From NCBI GenBank assembly GCA_014529385.2, contig CM043956.1, positions 87,781,721-87,845,720 on the forward strand: 64,000 nt of DNA. Reading direction: 5' to 3'. The notes under the pieces are model-generated. The model ran no database searches. It was given only the letters and a program-made list of their open reading frames with translations, and was not told the origin of the DNA. Positions 10,285 through 22,130 of the stretch are shown here, in pieces; positions within the stretch are counted from its first letter, which is position 1; each line of letters starts with the position of its first letter. This DNA comes from Adiantum capillus-veneris. Its lineage: Eukaryota; Streptophyta; Polypodiopsida; Polypodiales; Pteridaceae. The translations under genes were made by a program, and so were the position numbers.

Positions 10285-11059
10285 TCAATCCACAAAGGGG
10301 AGTAAGCCCAAAGATTTGCGGAAAGCTTCAAGCTTCTCACGAGACAATGCCTTTGTGAAAAGATGTGCAAGGTTGTCCTGTGTTGGCACATAAGCCAAGC
10401 TGATCTCTCCTGCCGAGAGCCTCCCTGACATAGTGGTAATGCACCTCAATGTGCTTTGTGCGAGCATGAAAAACTAGGCTCCTCGCAACTGCCAATGTGC
10501 TTTGACTGTCAGTGTAGATAGTGTTGGCAGTGTCCTCTCCAACACCCAAATCATCCATAAGGCGTCTGAGCCATACACACTCAACCGTAGCTGTGAAGAC
10601 TTCCCTGTACTCAGCCTCACAACTCGAAGTGGCCACAGTAGGTTGATTCTTGCTCAACCATGATATACATGAGCTACCAAGCATGAAACAGAAACCACTT
10701 GTGGACACTCTCGTGTCAAAAAAACCAGTCCAATCTGCGTCCGAAAAAGCATGTAAGTCTGGTGGCAATGATCCCCCCTTGGGATAAAACAAGCCAAGAT
10801 GTAAAGTGCCACTAAGGTAGCGGAAAATCCTCTTGACAGCCTGCCAATGCTTAGACCCTGGGCTATGCATAAATCTACTGACTTGTGAGACTGCAAACTG
10901 AATATCTGGACTCGTGTTGCATACATAAATGAGGCAGCCAACAGCAGTTTGGTAAAGAGTGACATCAGCAGGATCGCCAGCATCATGTAGACTCAACTTC
11001 AAACCTGTTTCCATGGGAGTGGCAATAGGTTTGCAATCCTCAAGTAACTTTTCTGACAC
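10285..11059 (-). pseudogene. Copia-B RNase H domain
   Basis: RNase H follows the RT: SDADWTGFFDTR (first acidic residue), SSCEAEYREV (Glu), IYTDSQSTLAVAR (Asp). A frameshift near 10400 moves the C-terminal tail (YVPTQDNLAHLFTKALS) to another frame. The domain removes the RNA template during reverse transcription. The conserved acidic residues are intact, but the chain is broken. Confidence 0.85.
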
Positions 11060-11144
11060 AAGGAAATACCACCATCACACTGCTTAAACTGTATACCCAA
11101 GTAATGATGCAATAGCCCCAAATATTTCATCTTGAATGTAGCAT

Positions 11145-12342
11145 TCAAATCAGCCTTAAATTCAGCCGCATATGTCTCTCATTTGGTCCAGTGATCAGCA
11201 AATCATCAACATAAAGAACCACAATGAGAAGTACATCACCCTCACGCTTTACATACAATGTGCTTTCTGTTGGACTGTTACGAAAGCCTTGTTTGACCAA
11301 ATGAGTGTCAGCTTTCTCATACCAAGCACGAGGAGATTGCTTCATCCCATACAAAGCCTTGTTACATTTGCACACTTTGTCCTCTTGTCCTTTTATGACA
11401 AAACTACGAGGCTGCGTTACATAAACTTCCTGAAATATGTCACCATTCAAGAAAGCAGTAACAATGTCTGATTGATGTACATCCCAACCAAAATGAGCTA
11501 CCAATACACATAGAAAACGTACAGTAGTCATATGACAAGTGGGAGCAAAAGTCTCTTCATAATCTATGCCTTTTTGCTGTGCATAACCTTTTGCAACAAG
11601 TCGAGCCTTATGGCGATCGATCTCACCATCCGGCTTGTGTTTCAACTTGTAAACCCACTTCGTACCAATGGACTTTTTTCCAGGAGGCAAATCACATAAA
11701 GTCCATGTGTCATTTTCTATAAGTGCATCATATTCTGATTGCATGGCAGCCATCCAATTTTCTGAATTCTGTGCTTCATCAAAAGACAGAGGCTCCTCAA
11801 CATCATGTAAGCTAGACACAGCCAAAGCATAACAATCTGATGCATAAGATGTATGGCGAGAGCCTGAACGAGTACGACTAGACAAAGGTGCATCCAATTT
11901 ACTGTCACGCAAAGTGTGCACCAGCCATTTTGGCATACCTCTAGCCTGCTCATTTTCAGCCCTTTCCTCATCAAGTACATCATGTACATCTGCATCAGTA
12001 ATAGGCTGATCTAAAACATTTTTAGAAACCCCCATAGGATGTACATTTGCCTCATTGGAACTTACATTCGTATTTCCACCACTGAAAAGAGGCAACAAAG
12101 TGTCATAAATGTCCTGTGAGCTTACATTACTGTCTCTAGTACATGACAGCAAGGGCTGAACAGAATCTTCCACAAACACTACATCCCGAGAAACCAGAAT
12201 ACATTTTGTGTGCGGATGATACAACCTTTAACCTTTGCTTTCAACACTATAACCAACAAAAATACATTTGACAGCCTTATCATCCCATTTTCTATACTGC
12301 ACTTGTGGCACCAAAGCATATGCCAAATAGCCAAAAACACGC
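11145..12342 (-). pseudogene. Copia-B integrase C-terminal end and reverse transcriptase
   Basis: The segment at 12342-12228 reads RVFGYLAYALVP and KCIFVGYSVESKG, the end of copia integrase. An uninterrupted 359-codon frame at 12224-11145 continues with SRDVVFVED and the copia-type RT (RVT_2): TKWVYKLKHKPDGE, ARLVAKGYAQQKG, ALYGMKQSPRAWYE, and the active site YVDD at residues 338-341. The RT end (11144-11060) continues in another frame. RT residues look intact; the separation of gag and pol parts by gypsy insertions kills the element. Confidence 0.9.
12339..12342. repeat. Imperfect target duplication ACGC (left), gypsy-C
   Basis: ACGC before the element and ACGT (17524-17527) after it. Removing gypsy-C and one copy restores the integrase reading EHIR-VFGYLAY of copia-B, which supports the junctions. 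Confidence 0.6.
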
Positions 12343-13568
12343 TGATAGACCGCTTTTGGCATGTACAAAGTAGCGTTTGAATGCGTTGTCATATGTACAA
12401 AAATATGTAAATACATGCATTTGGGAGCTTTGCAAAGTGGTTTCAAGTTCGAAAAAAGGTGCAACATGTGCACATTGTAAATATGCGTGCTTGCGTGTAG
12501 CATACATACATGCCTGGATAGGGTATTGGGTCCTTGGATATGGTTCTAGGTGGTTTTTTTGGGCTCTAGATAATGTGTTTGAGCTTTCTAGAATGTAAAT
12601 AATGCAAGTGACAAGTGTAGGTACTCTCATCCCGCTCGAGAAGTTTCGCACATGCGGTAACTGTCTATTTGCGGTGCCTGATCTGCGGTGATACGTGCAT
12701 TGCCCTAGAAGTGATAAAAAATGGAATGTGGGGATGTGGAAATGTGATTTGGGTATCAAGGATCAAGCGTGCAAAATTTGGTGAATTTTGGAGTCCGTTT
12801 GGGGGTTTTTCCTGCGAAAAATGCCCGCCAGGGGTCAAAACTGGCCAAAATTGGACCAAAAAAGGTCAAAAAATGGTCAAAAAAGGTGTGAAATGGCTTC
12901 AAATAGCCACATCACTCACAATGGTGTGAGTGTTCCAGCTAAGGGAGGAATTTTGAATAGCAATATCAACACTTTCACCCCTCTGTGTGTGGGAGGAAGT
13001 AGGGTTCCTACAGGTGGTCTAGTGCAGTCCTGTTGCGTTCCCATCCTGTTTTCGAGTGTAGGGAGGAGTGAATGAGAGCTTTCACTCTTCAATTTTGCAC
13101 TTTTGAGAGTCTATGGAAGTTATGAGGTTTCCATGGATGTGTGTGTGCAAGGAATTGAGGGAGAAAGGTGCGGCTTTCTGCAAGACTATGTGACCCTGTA
13201 TCGGTGCCATTAGGGTTGGCGCTACTCCAAAGAGTCCAACAGAGTGGAGTTTGGTGAAGCTTTTGCAATGGTTTGAGAGTGGACTTTTGTGGTTGGATTT
13301 TTTGGTTTTTTGATGGTTTTTATTGTATATTTTGGCCACCATCAAGCGTGATTTCAAGTGTTGATCACCTCAACTCACCTTGTAGTGTCTGCGGGCAGGC
13401 AAGGGCTTGTAGGTCGAGGCGTTTGGAGTTTGAATTGAGCTTGTGGGTAGAGTTTTTAGGGAGATTTTGAGTGGTAGTGAGTGAGGTGAGGAATTCAAGT
13501 AAATTCCTTGTGTTGTGTTGAGTAGTCTGGGTGTGTGAGTGTGCGCACGACATCTTTTGCTCCATCAT
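12343..13568 (+). repeat. Gypsy-C 5' LTR
   Basis: 1,226 bp from TGATAG to CCATCA. Positions 12754-13568 match 16707-17523 at high identity. The sequence 'tttggcgatcatgctgggga' right after the LTR resembles the TTTGGCGCCGTTGCCGGGGA primer site of some plant gypsy elements, so it may be a divergent primer-binding site. Confidence 0.8.
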
Positions 13569-13696
13569 CCTTTGGCGATCATGCTGGGGAGCGGAAATTT
13601 GTCGGTTGTGCACTCAAGTGAAGCGGTTTTGCTGTGAAGCTCGAGCTTCATTGAAGAAAATTGGTGGTTTGGTTGAGGTGAAATACTTCAAATTTC

Positions 13697-14395
13697 ATGG
13701 AATTACTCACGCAAGGGAGAAGCAACTTCAAAGGGATGGCGTATAGTCGGCCAGTGTTTACAGGGAAGGAGGATGTGAAGGACTGGATTGCGGACTTCGA
13801 ATGGCATACGCTTGGCATGCACATTGTGAATGATGAAGCAAAGCTTCATGTATTTCCTCTTGCGCTCAAAGGAGAAGCTCGCGAGTGGTTTGAAGGTTTA
13901 GAGGAAGACAAAAAGCAAACATGGGAGCAGGTGAAGCTGGCAATTTTTGACAGGTTTGGGAAGAAACTAACCGCAACAGAAGCGACGACAAAATTGAGAG
14001 GTTTGCAACAAGATGTTCATGATAACTTTAAAGAGTTTTTGCAACACTTTAAAGGGCTTTGGGTTCAATTAGAGGCGGCATCCCAAGTACCTCCAGGGGA
14101 TTTCTTTAAAGTGCGTCAGTTTATGGATTGCCTCCATCCAAGTGTAAGGGAGAAGGTCGATCAAGATGAGCCTGCTACATTTGAAAGAGCTGTGGAAATT
14201 GATGAGGCCAAGAGCAAGAAGATCAAGAGAAGGTGGGAGCAAGGCATGACACACGCTGAGCCAGTTGTGGTGCAACCAATGGTCCCTGTGACAACGTATG
14301 ATAAGAGTGGAGCGAGTGGTTCAAGGTCCAGATCCTGTTACGGCCTGGGGTTCTACACGATCTTGCCGATCAGTTTTGCAAGAATTAAGAATTAA
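13697..14395 (+). CDS. Gypsy-C gag (capsid region)
   Basis: A 232-codon frame with a Retrotrans_gag-type core: DWIADFEWHTLGM, ALKGEAREWFEGL, TWEQVKLAIFDRFGKKL, FKEFLQHFKGLW. This is the capsid-forming protein. The frame is lost near 14320, and the nucleocapsid continues in the next frame. Confidence 0.82.
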   Translation: MELLTQGRSNFKGMAYSRPVFTGKEDVKDWIADFEWHTLGMHIVNDEAKLHVFPLALKGEAREWFEGLEEDKKQTWEQVKLAIFDRFGKKLTATEATTKLRGLQQDVHDNFKEFLQHFKGLWVQLEAASQVPPGDFFKVRQFMDCLHPSVREKVDQDEPATFERAVEIDEAKSKKIKRRWEQGMTHAEPVVVQPMVPVTTYDKSGASGSRSRSCYGLGFYTILPISFARIKN

Positions 14396-14651
14396 CATAA
14401 TGAATAGAAACCAAAGAGAAGAGCGGATAGCTAGGAGAGGTAGAGGACGAAGGCTACAAGGAAGATGCTACAATTGTGATGAAGAGGGTCACTACGCCCT
14501 TGATTGTCCTGAACCACCAATAGAGAGAGGAGGGATATACCCTATATGGACGTGGTCGAGGAAGAATAGAAGAAAATCATCAAGAACAGGCACTAGAAGC
14601 ACCGCCGCCGCAACAACAACCGCAATCGCTGCCTGCAAATGGAGAAGGTAG
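14298..14651 (+). pseudogene. Gypsy-C gag zinc knuckle
   Basis: Basic stretch ARRGRGRRLQGR followed by CYNCDEEGHYALDC, a perfect C-x2-C-x4-H-x4-C retroviral knuckle that binds RNA. It is out of frame with the capsid ORF, so a frameshift separates them. Confidence 0.85.
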
Positions 14652-14685
14652 GGCTATCAACATCATTACCCTTGAGCATCAAGAT

Positions 14686-15256
14686 GTGGATGTTTTGGCC
14701 AATAATAGAGCTAGGCATGATAGGGAGAAAGAGACAGAAGAAGAGAGGGAAACAAGAGCAAGGAAAGGAAAGGCTAAGGTAGAATACATACCAAAAAGTA
14801 GTAAGAGGCGGCGAAGAAGGAAAATTGGCCCGAAGGACTACCTCCTTGGCCAAGGTATTGAAGACTATGATACTGTCGACGACATACGAAATCAAAAGGC
14901 AAATATATCTTTTGGTCAATTGGTGGCTTTGAACGCTAAATTGAGGAGGCAGTGGACCAAGTGTGTGAGTACGCGGCTTCCTTCCAAGAAGGAAAAACAT
15001 CAAAGCATGGTGTCATCTTTGAGGGTTGGTCACCCAGTGGATACGGTGCCAATAGTTGAAGCTATGTTGGGAAAGAAGACGGAAGTGCAAGCATATGTGG
15101 ATGGTGGTGCCTAGGTGTGTGTCATGACCGAGGCTATCATGAAAGAAGCAGGTGTCAAGATGTCAGTGAATGCTTCGATCCGTATGAGAATGGCCAACCA
15201 CAAAAAGGCAAGGTGTCTTGGAATAGTTAAAGATGTGAAGATAAAAGTCTTGGGGA
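14686..15256 (+). pseudogene. Gypsy-C protease region
   Basis: A charged linker (KGKAKVEYIPK, RRRRKIGPKDYLLGQG) leads to AYVDGGA and then a TAG stop. The retropepsin motif would be D-S-G-A; here Ser is Gly, although Asp is kept. The frame continues VCVMTEAIMKEAG after the stop, then shifts. Confidence 0.6.
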
Positions 15257-16706
15257 TTGGTTGATTGCTATGTGATGCAAGCGGGTGAGAATGCGTATCC
15301 AATCATTTTAGGGAGACCATGGCTTATAACCCTTGGTGCTAATCAGGATTGGGGCACGGGCTTGATCACCATCCTCGACAAAGAGAAAGGAAGGACCATT
15401 GTCTACAACATGAAGACACACGAGAGCCGTACACAGCCCCTAGTGGAGATGCAAGATACGAATTCGATGGAAACCACATCATACGATAGTGATGCTTTGT
15501 CTACATCATCAGAAGAAAGTGTAGAAGAAGGCTTGATGCAATTATGTCGTGATCTTTTTGGGATAAGTGTTGAAAAGGAAGCATCGATGCATGATGTGAA
15601 GGTTAAGGAGGAGAAGGATATTCCAAAAGCAATTGTAGAGCCTGCCAAAGTGAATGTAAGGAGCATGCTAGGAGAGGACTTGACAGAAAAAGAAAAAAAG
15701 GAGTATGAAGACATGTTTACAGAGTTTCCAAAGCTATTCGCCACTGAATATACAGAGTTGCAAGGAGCTAAAGGATTCGAGCATAGAATCAATCTAAAAG
15801 AAGGTGCCAAGCCAAAGGTTCAAAATCTTAGGAGACTGGGGGTCATTCATGAGAAGGAACTTCATAAAGAGGTGACGAAGCTTTTGGAAGCAGATTTCAT
15901 ATTTCGAGTGGAGGAGTCCGAATGGGTCTCTCCAGTTGTTATTGTGCCCAAGAAGAACGGAAGATTTAGGATATGTGTTGATTTCAAACCTTTGAATGCT
16001 GCCACAAAAAAGAATCATTATCCACTACCCTTTTTAGATGAAATCCTCAATCAGGTTGCAGGTCATGACCATTACTCAATCATGGATGTATTTTCTGGCT
16101 ACTTTCGTATCTTGATAGCAATTGAAGATCGATTGAAGACGACCTTCATTACTCCTTGGGGTTGTTTTGCCTACAAAAGAATGACTTTTGGGCTGGTTAA
16201 TGCATATGCTACCTTCCAAGGATGGATGAATAGAGTGTTTGGTCCCTACTTGGGTAAGTTCATTCATGTTTTCATGGATAAAATTGGGTGTTATAGCTCA
16301 AGGGTCACACATTCGGAGAATCTGAGGTTGAGTTTTGAAAGGCTTCAACAAGAGGGTGGGCAACTCAACCCAAAGAAGTGTAAGTTTGCTCATGCCAGAG
16401 TCCATTTGCTAGGACATGTGGTTTCCCAAAATGGAATAGAAGCTGAACTAGAGAAAGTTAAGGCTTTATTGCTTATGGATCCACCCAACAACACAAAGGA
16501 TTTGGAATCATTTGTGCATAATCTCAGGTACTTGTCACGTTTTTTCTAGATGCTATGTCAGTATGTGTATCCTCCCCAGAAATTGAGTCAAAGAATTCAA
16601 GGGTTTGAATGGAATGAAGACATGCAACATGCTTTTGATGGCATCAAGGAGGTATTGTGTGCTTTACCAACAGTGAGTCCTCCCGACTTTCAGTCGATTT
16701 TCTATG
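15257..16706 (+). pseudogene. Gypsy-C reverse transcriptase, active site mutated, RNase H truncated
   Basis: A 430-codon frame starts with the protease flap end (IILGRPWLITLGANQDWG) and carries RT blocks VVIVPKKNGRFRICVDFKPLN, YSIMDVFSGYF, ITPWGCFAYKRMTFGL and LLGHVVSQNGI. The active site that should read Y/F-x-D-D is FMDK at about residues 339-342, so the second metal-binding Asp is lost. After a stop at 16547-16549 the RNase H start (FEWNEDMQHAFDGIKE) runs until 16706, where the LTR sequence takes over. Confidence 0.88.
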
Positions 16707-17523
16707 TATCGAGGATCAAGCGTGCAAAATTTGGTGAATTTAGGAGTCCGTTTGGGGGTTTTACTTGCGAAAAATGCCCGCCAGGGTTCAAAACTGGACA
16801 AAATTGGGAAAAAAGGTCAAAAAATGGTTTAAAAAGGTGTGAAATGGCTTCAAATAGCCACATCACTCATAGTGGTGTGAGTTATCCAGCTCAGGATGTC
16901 TTTTGAAGAGCAATATCAACACTTTCACCCCTCTGTGTGTGGAAGGAAGCAGGGTTCCTACAGGTGGTCTAGTGCAGTCCCGTTGCGTTCCCGTCCTGTT
17001 TTCGAGTGTGGGGCAGAGTGAATGAGAGCTTTCTCTCTTCAATTTTTCACTTGGGAGAGTCTATGGAAGTTCTGAGGTTTCCATGGACGTGTGTGTGCAA
17101 GGAATTGATGGAAGAAGGTGCGGCTTTCTGCAAGACTATGTGACCCTGTATCAGTGCCATTAGGGTTGGCGCTACTCCAAAGAGTCCAACAGAGTGGATT
17201 TTGGTGAAGCTTTTGCAATGGTTTGAGAGTGGCCTTTTGTGGCTGGAGTTTTTGGTTTTTTGATGGTTTTTCTTGTATATTTTGGTCACCATCAAGCGTG
17301 ATTTCAAGTGTTGATCACCTCAACTCACCTTGTAGTGTCTGCAGGCAGGCAAGGGCTTGTAGGTCGAGGCGTTTGGAGTTTGAATTGAGCTTGTGGGTAG
17401 AGTTTTTAGGGAGATTTTGAGTGGTAGTGAGTGAGGTGAGGAATTCAAGTAAATTCCTTCTGTTGTGTTGAGTAGTCTGGGTGTGTGAGTGTGAGTGTGC
17501 GCACGACATCTTTTGCTCCATCA
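16707..17523 (+). repeat. Gypsy-C 3' LTR, 5'-truncated
   Basis: 817 bp matching 12754-13568. The left edge is an internal deletion joint, with a 4-bp match (TATC) shared at the joint. It ends CCATCA as the left LTR does. Confidence 0.85.
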
Positions 17524-17527
17524 ACGT

Positions 17528-18052
17528 ATGTGCTCAATAGAAGGCTTTCTATCATGCCATGCTTCATATGGAGTAATAGACTGCAAAGCTTTTGTAGGAC
17601 ACCGATGATGGACTCAAGCCAAAAAGAATGCGGCAAAGCTTGACTTTTGACCATACATCGTGCCATTTCCGTCAGTGACCTGTTTTTCCTCTCAGCAACA
17701 CCATTTTGCTGAGGTGTATAAGGCACTGTACATTGGTGTTTTATCCCAGGACTAGCCAAAAATGCATTAAATTCATGAGACATATACTCCCCCCCTCGAT
17801 CGGAACGGAGGGTGCCCATAGTACATTTCAAGACATTTTTAGCCATAGCCAGAGACATATACTCCCCCCCTCGATTGGAACGGAGGGTGCCCATAGGACT
17901 TCGCTTTAAGCAGAAATACCCATGCATTCCTGGAGTAATCATCAATGAAAGTCACGAAGTACAGGTAATTGCCCAAGGACCAAGTTTGCATGGGCCCACA
18001 AACATCACTATGCACAAGCTGCAACGTGCATGTGGCCCGAACTGCACCATCC
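17528..18052 (-). pseudogene. Copia-B integrase core with 75-bp duplication
   Basis: Reading on the minus strand: LQLVHSDVCGPM (first catalytic Asp), FVTFIDDYSRNAWVFLLK, GTLRSDRGGEYMSHEF (second Asp), TVPYTPQQNGVAERKNRSL (Glu), then TKALQSITPYEAWHDRKPSIEHIR up to the gypsy-C joint, with frameshifts. The GTLRS[ND]RGGEYMS block occurs twice, 75 bp apart (17779 and 17854). The D-D-E residues are present. The gene is cut by gypsy-D on its 5' side and gypsy-C on its 3' side. Confidence 0.88.
18049..18052. repeat. Target duplication ATCC (left), gypsy-D
   Basis: ATCC precedes the TGTCAT start of gypsy-D and recurs at 26877-26880. If the LTR is taken to start one base later, the match extends to 5 bp (ATCCT). 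Removing the element restores KFPKD-GAVRATC of the copia-B integrase frame. Confidence 0.75.
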
Positions 18053-19638
18053 TGTCATATTAATCAATATCTAATTCTCCTAAATGATTTTCTCATGTTA
18101 AACTCATCATTTAATATGGGGAAGTGCCAGGGGAGAAAAAGCTAGAATATTGGTTAAGCTAGCAGACCGGCCACAGTAGGGATCCAAAGGAGGGAAAATA
18201 GGGATCCAAAGGGGGGGCCATCTGCAAAAGAACCATGTGCAAGAATGGGCTAAAAAGACCCTAAGGTTCAGCCCATTAAGACTTCCAAAATGCTAAGGTT
18301 CCAAAATTCAAATGTTGTGTCCAAAGGTCAACCTTAAGGTAATTGGATGCTTTGTGTGTGACCAAAAAAGTCTTTGCATATCCCTACATAGGAGGGGCGA
18401 GCCTAGCATGTAGGGGATGAGAGAGAAAGCCACACACACACACACACACAAGCCCCCTTTACACAAAGGGAATGAGGGACACATGTCGGCTCCCTAGACC
18501 AGATGCCCACAAGGTGTACCCAATTCCTATTGGATGGCCTTGGAGGTGGACCAATGAGAATTAGGCTAGAGTAAATCTAGTGTAATTAATTTAAAAACAC
18601 TTTATAAAAGAACCAATGAGAATTAAGTCCTCTAGAAGACTATTGGACACTCTCCCAAGGGGTCCAATGAGCATTCAACAGCCCAATGGCTTGCCTGATT
18701 CCTATTGGCCAGGAGGCAAAAGGGTCCAATGAGAGTTTAATTGAATTATTATTTTACTTAAAGCTCTCACAAAAGGGGAAAAGAGGACACATGTCAGAAG
18801 GCTGTCACTTATGCTGCTTAATGGTCATTGGGTTGACTTGGGGAGGCCAATGAGGGTTGAGCAAGAGCAAATAGCAAGAGGGCTCGCCCAAGAGAGAGAG
18901 GGGGCTGATTTTTGCAAGGCATTATCACACACACACTCACACAATCTCATGTGTGAAGAAAGAGAAGACTATCTCTTCCCAATCTTTAATGGATCGCTCA
19001 TCACCTACTCCAAGCTTGTGAGATAGAAGCCTACATCAACACACTCTTGGCATGTGTATGCAAATCCAACCAAGAGACAAGCTTCAATGCATGCTCATCT
19101 CCTCTACCATGCTAATTACTAAGCTAAGCTATGCTAATATGAGTGATTATGTGAGGAGATGTACATCTTTCTCGTAAGATACTCCTTCTTCCTCTCAATC
19201 TACTCTCATACCTTGCTAGCTCACACCATCTTCGAAGGTGTGTGAGGTCTTGGGTTTGAGAACGGGGATAATTGATGTTGTGCTTGCTAAGTGTTTTGCT
19301 TAGTGCATGAAGCTTTCATCTTCATTGCACTGGCTAGTCTTGAAGGAACACAAAGAATTGTATTGTACAATGTCTCTCTTAATGGGAGAAACCATAATAC
19401 AAAGCCTTTGGAGGGGGGACCGGCTCCATGCAAATCCGGTCCTCAACTGTTGTCAATAGCTTAATTTCTCTCTCTTTTGAAAGTATTGTTGATGCTATCT
19501 AACTAGGTGTTATGATTTTTGTTGCTCTCTCCACCGAAGCACTCTTGTAATTCTCATTATGAATCTATTCTAATGAAATGCCCACTATGTTCATGCTAAT
19601 TTCCGCTACACATAAGTTTTAGGACATTAAATGTTACA
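18053..19638 (+). repeat. Gypsy-D 5' LTR
   Basis: 1,586 bp from TGTCATATTA to TGTTACA. It contains a (CA)n tract near 18430-18450 and the conserved GGACCGG stem-loop at 19417-19442. Confidence 0.92.
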
Positions 19639-19639
19639 T

Positions 19640-19651
19640 TGGTATCAGAGC
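19640..19651 (+). promoter_or_regulatory. Gypsy-D primer-binding site (tRNA-iMet)
   Basis: TGGTATCAGAGC one base after the LTR end is the standard plant primer-binding site complementary to initiator methionine tRNA. Confidence 0.93.
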
Positions 19652-20048
19652 ACAAGGTTTCTCTTTTCTTGCTCAAGAAGGGAGGTCCTCAAGCTAGCTA
19701 TAAATGGTTGGTATTATTAATTGCATGTGAGTAAGTAGAATAGGGATTTTCAGCCTTGCAGTGTGCCTGCCTTTGTGCAGTTAACAAGGCATCACCGTCA
19801 AGAGCTATGGTCTTAATAGTGGAGTCCTACGGGGCTTGCCCACTCTTGAGCTATTAGAAGCTTGACAAGAGCCGGTGCTGTTTTGGTGATGAAAAACCCT
19901 CTCTTCTATTCCTTTCAATTAATGGTATTGGAGCCGCGGGTACAGTAGCTTGAGTCCTTTTTTTAAAGGGGTAAAGAGGAGTACTAGGGCAACTAGGGCT
20001 TGAAGTGCCAAAGTACACCTAAAAAGTTTACACCTAAAAGTTGTTAGA

Positions 20049-20864
20049 ATGGCTGAAAATAGTAAAGAGAGTGAAATTAATGTTGATAATTTTGATTTTG
20101 CTAATGAGCAAGCTACTAATGATGCTCCGATGCTTGTTAACTATCTTGTTTCTAGGCTTCAACAAGCCATGGGCAATCCATCTCTCCAAAGTGAAGTGCA
20201 ACGGCAGCTCCGTGCTCATGGGATTCTCCAAGCTCATCGCCATGACGAGAGAACACCTAGGAAGCCTCCTTCTGAGACTCCCAAAAGAGGTCTCTCTCTG
20301 ATTCGAGAAGAAGAAGAGAATCCATACTTCTTGATGATGCATCTCCTTCCCAAAGGAGAACTCAAGAGCCTCCACCGAAGTAACAAGAAAGAAGTGAGTC
20401 TCCCGCCACCTCGGCGGAGATGGCTCCACGAAGACTGCGGGCTAAACGCTCTCCATCACCACCAAAGCGGAGAAGACCATCACACTCTTTTACTCACCAC
20501 AACTCAAAGAGGGATGATAAAAAGCAAGAGAAGAAAAAGGCGAGAAAGAGGACACCCTCTTCTCCATCTTCTTCACCCTCTTCCTCTTATGAAAGTGATG
20601 GTGAAGACACCGAAGATCAAGACAAGAAAAAAGGTGAGAAAGAGGTCACCCTCTTCTCCACCTTCTTCAAGTTCTTCACCTTCTGAAGAAAGTGATGGTT
20701 CAACCTTTGAACCATCAAAAAGAAGAGGCCATAGGAAATCCTATTCCGCATGGAAGAGGTCGTCCAAGTTGAAGAAATCCAAAGAGGGAGGGAAGAGAAT
20801 CTCTTTCCTTACCTATGATGGTACCTTTGGTGCTACGGACAAAGTCTTGGCCTTTATCCAATAG
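20049..20864 (+). pseudogene. Gypsy-D gag, N-terminal part
   Basis: It begins MAENSKESEINVDNFDFANE. An Arg/Ser-rich region (an alternate frame at 20420-20686 reads SPSSSPSSSYES) resembles the SR-type gag of gypsy-E (47006-47245), so indels have shuffled the frame here. The end, KEGGKRISFLTYDGTFGATD then KVLAFIQ, is the start of the capsid domain and stops at TAG where gypsy-E's homologue also has a stop. Confidence 0.72.
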
Positions 20865-22130
20865 TTCGATGCGGTGTTTGGAGAAGGGTTCACGGAGTCC
20901 TGTAAGCTACGCCATGTAGCTATGCACTTTCAAAAGTCCGCTAGGCAATGGTGGTCTAGCCTACTAGCCAACGGTGAAGCTCCATGAACATGGAAAGCTT
21001 TAAGAGCTTCCATTATGAAGCATTTTTTGGCCACCGATGCCAAAGACAAAGTACTCACCGAATGGCGAAGCTGAAAACTCTCTCCCTATGAATCCATCCA
21101 CAAATATGTAGACAAGTTTTGGGACCTACAACTCAAAGCCACTGTCTTCAAAAAGTTGGATTTTGGAGAGCAAAAGCAACAATTTTGTGCTGGCTTAACC
21201 GAAGAAATGGCGGAGTATGTCAACTCCCAAAGGCCACGTACCATATCGGCGGTAATACACCATACTATGGTGGCCTCTCGAATCAATTTCCAACCGGGGG
21301 CTAAAAGAAATAATAAGCCCACAGAAAACAAGGGTTCCAATGAGCCTAAGGGGAAGGACAATGTCCAAAAGTCTCCTAAGGGCAACTCCAACAAAGATAA
21401 AGAGAAGGGAGTTTACAAAGGTAAGAACAAACTCTCTCCTGAAGAGCTTGAGCGTTATCATAAGGATAACTGGTGTTTCAAGTGCGGCGAGCAAGGCCAT
21501 GCGTACTGCGCTTGTCCCCAAAAGAACAACCGCCAAGATCCTCCTAGAGCTTCCTTGGTTGAAATCCAAGAGGAGGAGACTCACCAAACTCACCACAAAG
21601 GATCTCCTCTATGCCATGCTTGGGGAAAGGTAAGAGAACATGATGCTTTTATTCTCTTTGACCCTGGTTCTACTCACAATTTTATATCTATAGAGTTGGC
21701 CACCAAGCTAGGCATACAAGCCTACGAGATGGGAGATGTCCTACCCGCAGACAGTGCTTTCAAGGAGCAAGAAGCTTCAGTCACTCCCTTAATCGGGAAA
21801 TTGAGGCTTCATGTTCAAAGCTATGTGGACAAAGAGGACTTCTTTATCTCTCCTCTCAAGCATGAGGATGTAATCCTAGGGGCACCATGGTTTGATCGCG
21901 TGGCTGCCAATGTTAAATTTCCTGAAAGGAGAATATCCTTTAAGTTCAGGGAAAAAGACATGTATATAGATGCTAAGGAAATGGGTAACACTATTCCCAT
22001 TGTACATACACCAGCTTTCAACAAGTCAATAAAGAGCTCTATTTCCGTGTACATGATTTTTGTTAAAGATTCTCAAAATGAACCTAATGCTTTAGCAAAA
22101 GAAAATAAAAGCAACCGAAAGGAATTATAG
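20865..22130 (+). pseudogene. Gypsy-D gag capsid, zinc knuckle and protease
   Basis: In the same frame: FDAVFGEGFTESCKL, HVAMHFQKSARQWWSSL, KYVDKFWDLQLKATVFKKLD (Retrotrans_gag), then CFKCGEQGHAYCAC (CCHC knuckle), then the protease: FILFDPGSTHNFIS, with D-P-G-S in place of D-S/T-G, and VILGAPWFDRV. Stops occur near 20985 (TGA), 21072 (TGA) and 22128 (TAG). The longest uninterrupted piece is 21156-22130. Confidence 0.88.

Larger units (their letters stand above)
12343..17523 (+). mobile_element. Gypsy-C, internally deleted Ty3/gypsy element inside the copia-B integrase
   Basis: The element has TGAT...ATCA LTR ends, a complete left LTR and a right LTR lacking its first 411 bp. Internally it keeps gag, a CCHC knuckle, a degenerate protease and RT, then stops abruptly at the start of RNase H, where the truncated LTR begins. 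Integrase, the rest of RNase H and the polypurine tract are gone. Total 5,181 bp. Confidence 0.85.

Noticed and set aside
18811-19026. 71-codon frame in the gypsy-D LTR with a homologue at 26027-26263
   Set aside because: It recurs only because the LTR recurs; it contains no known domain and the copies differ in frame length.
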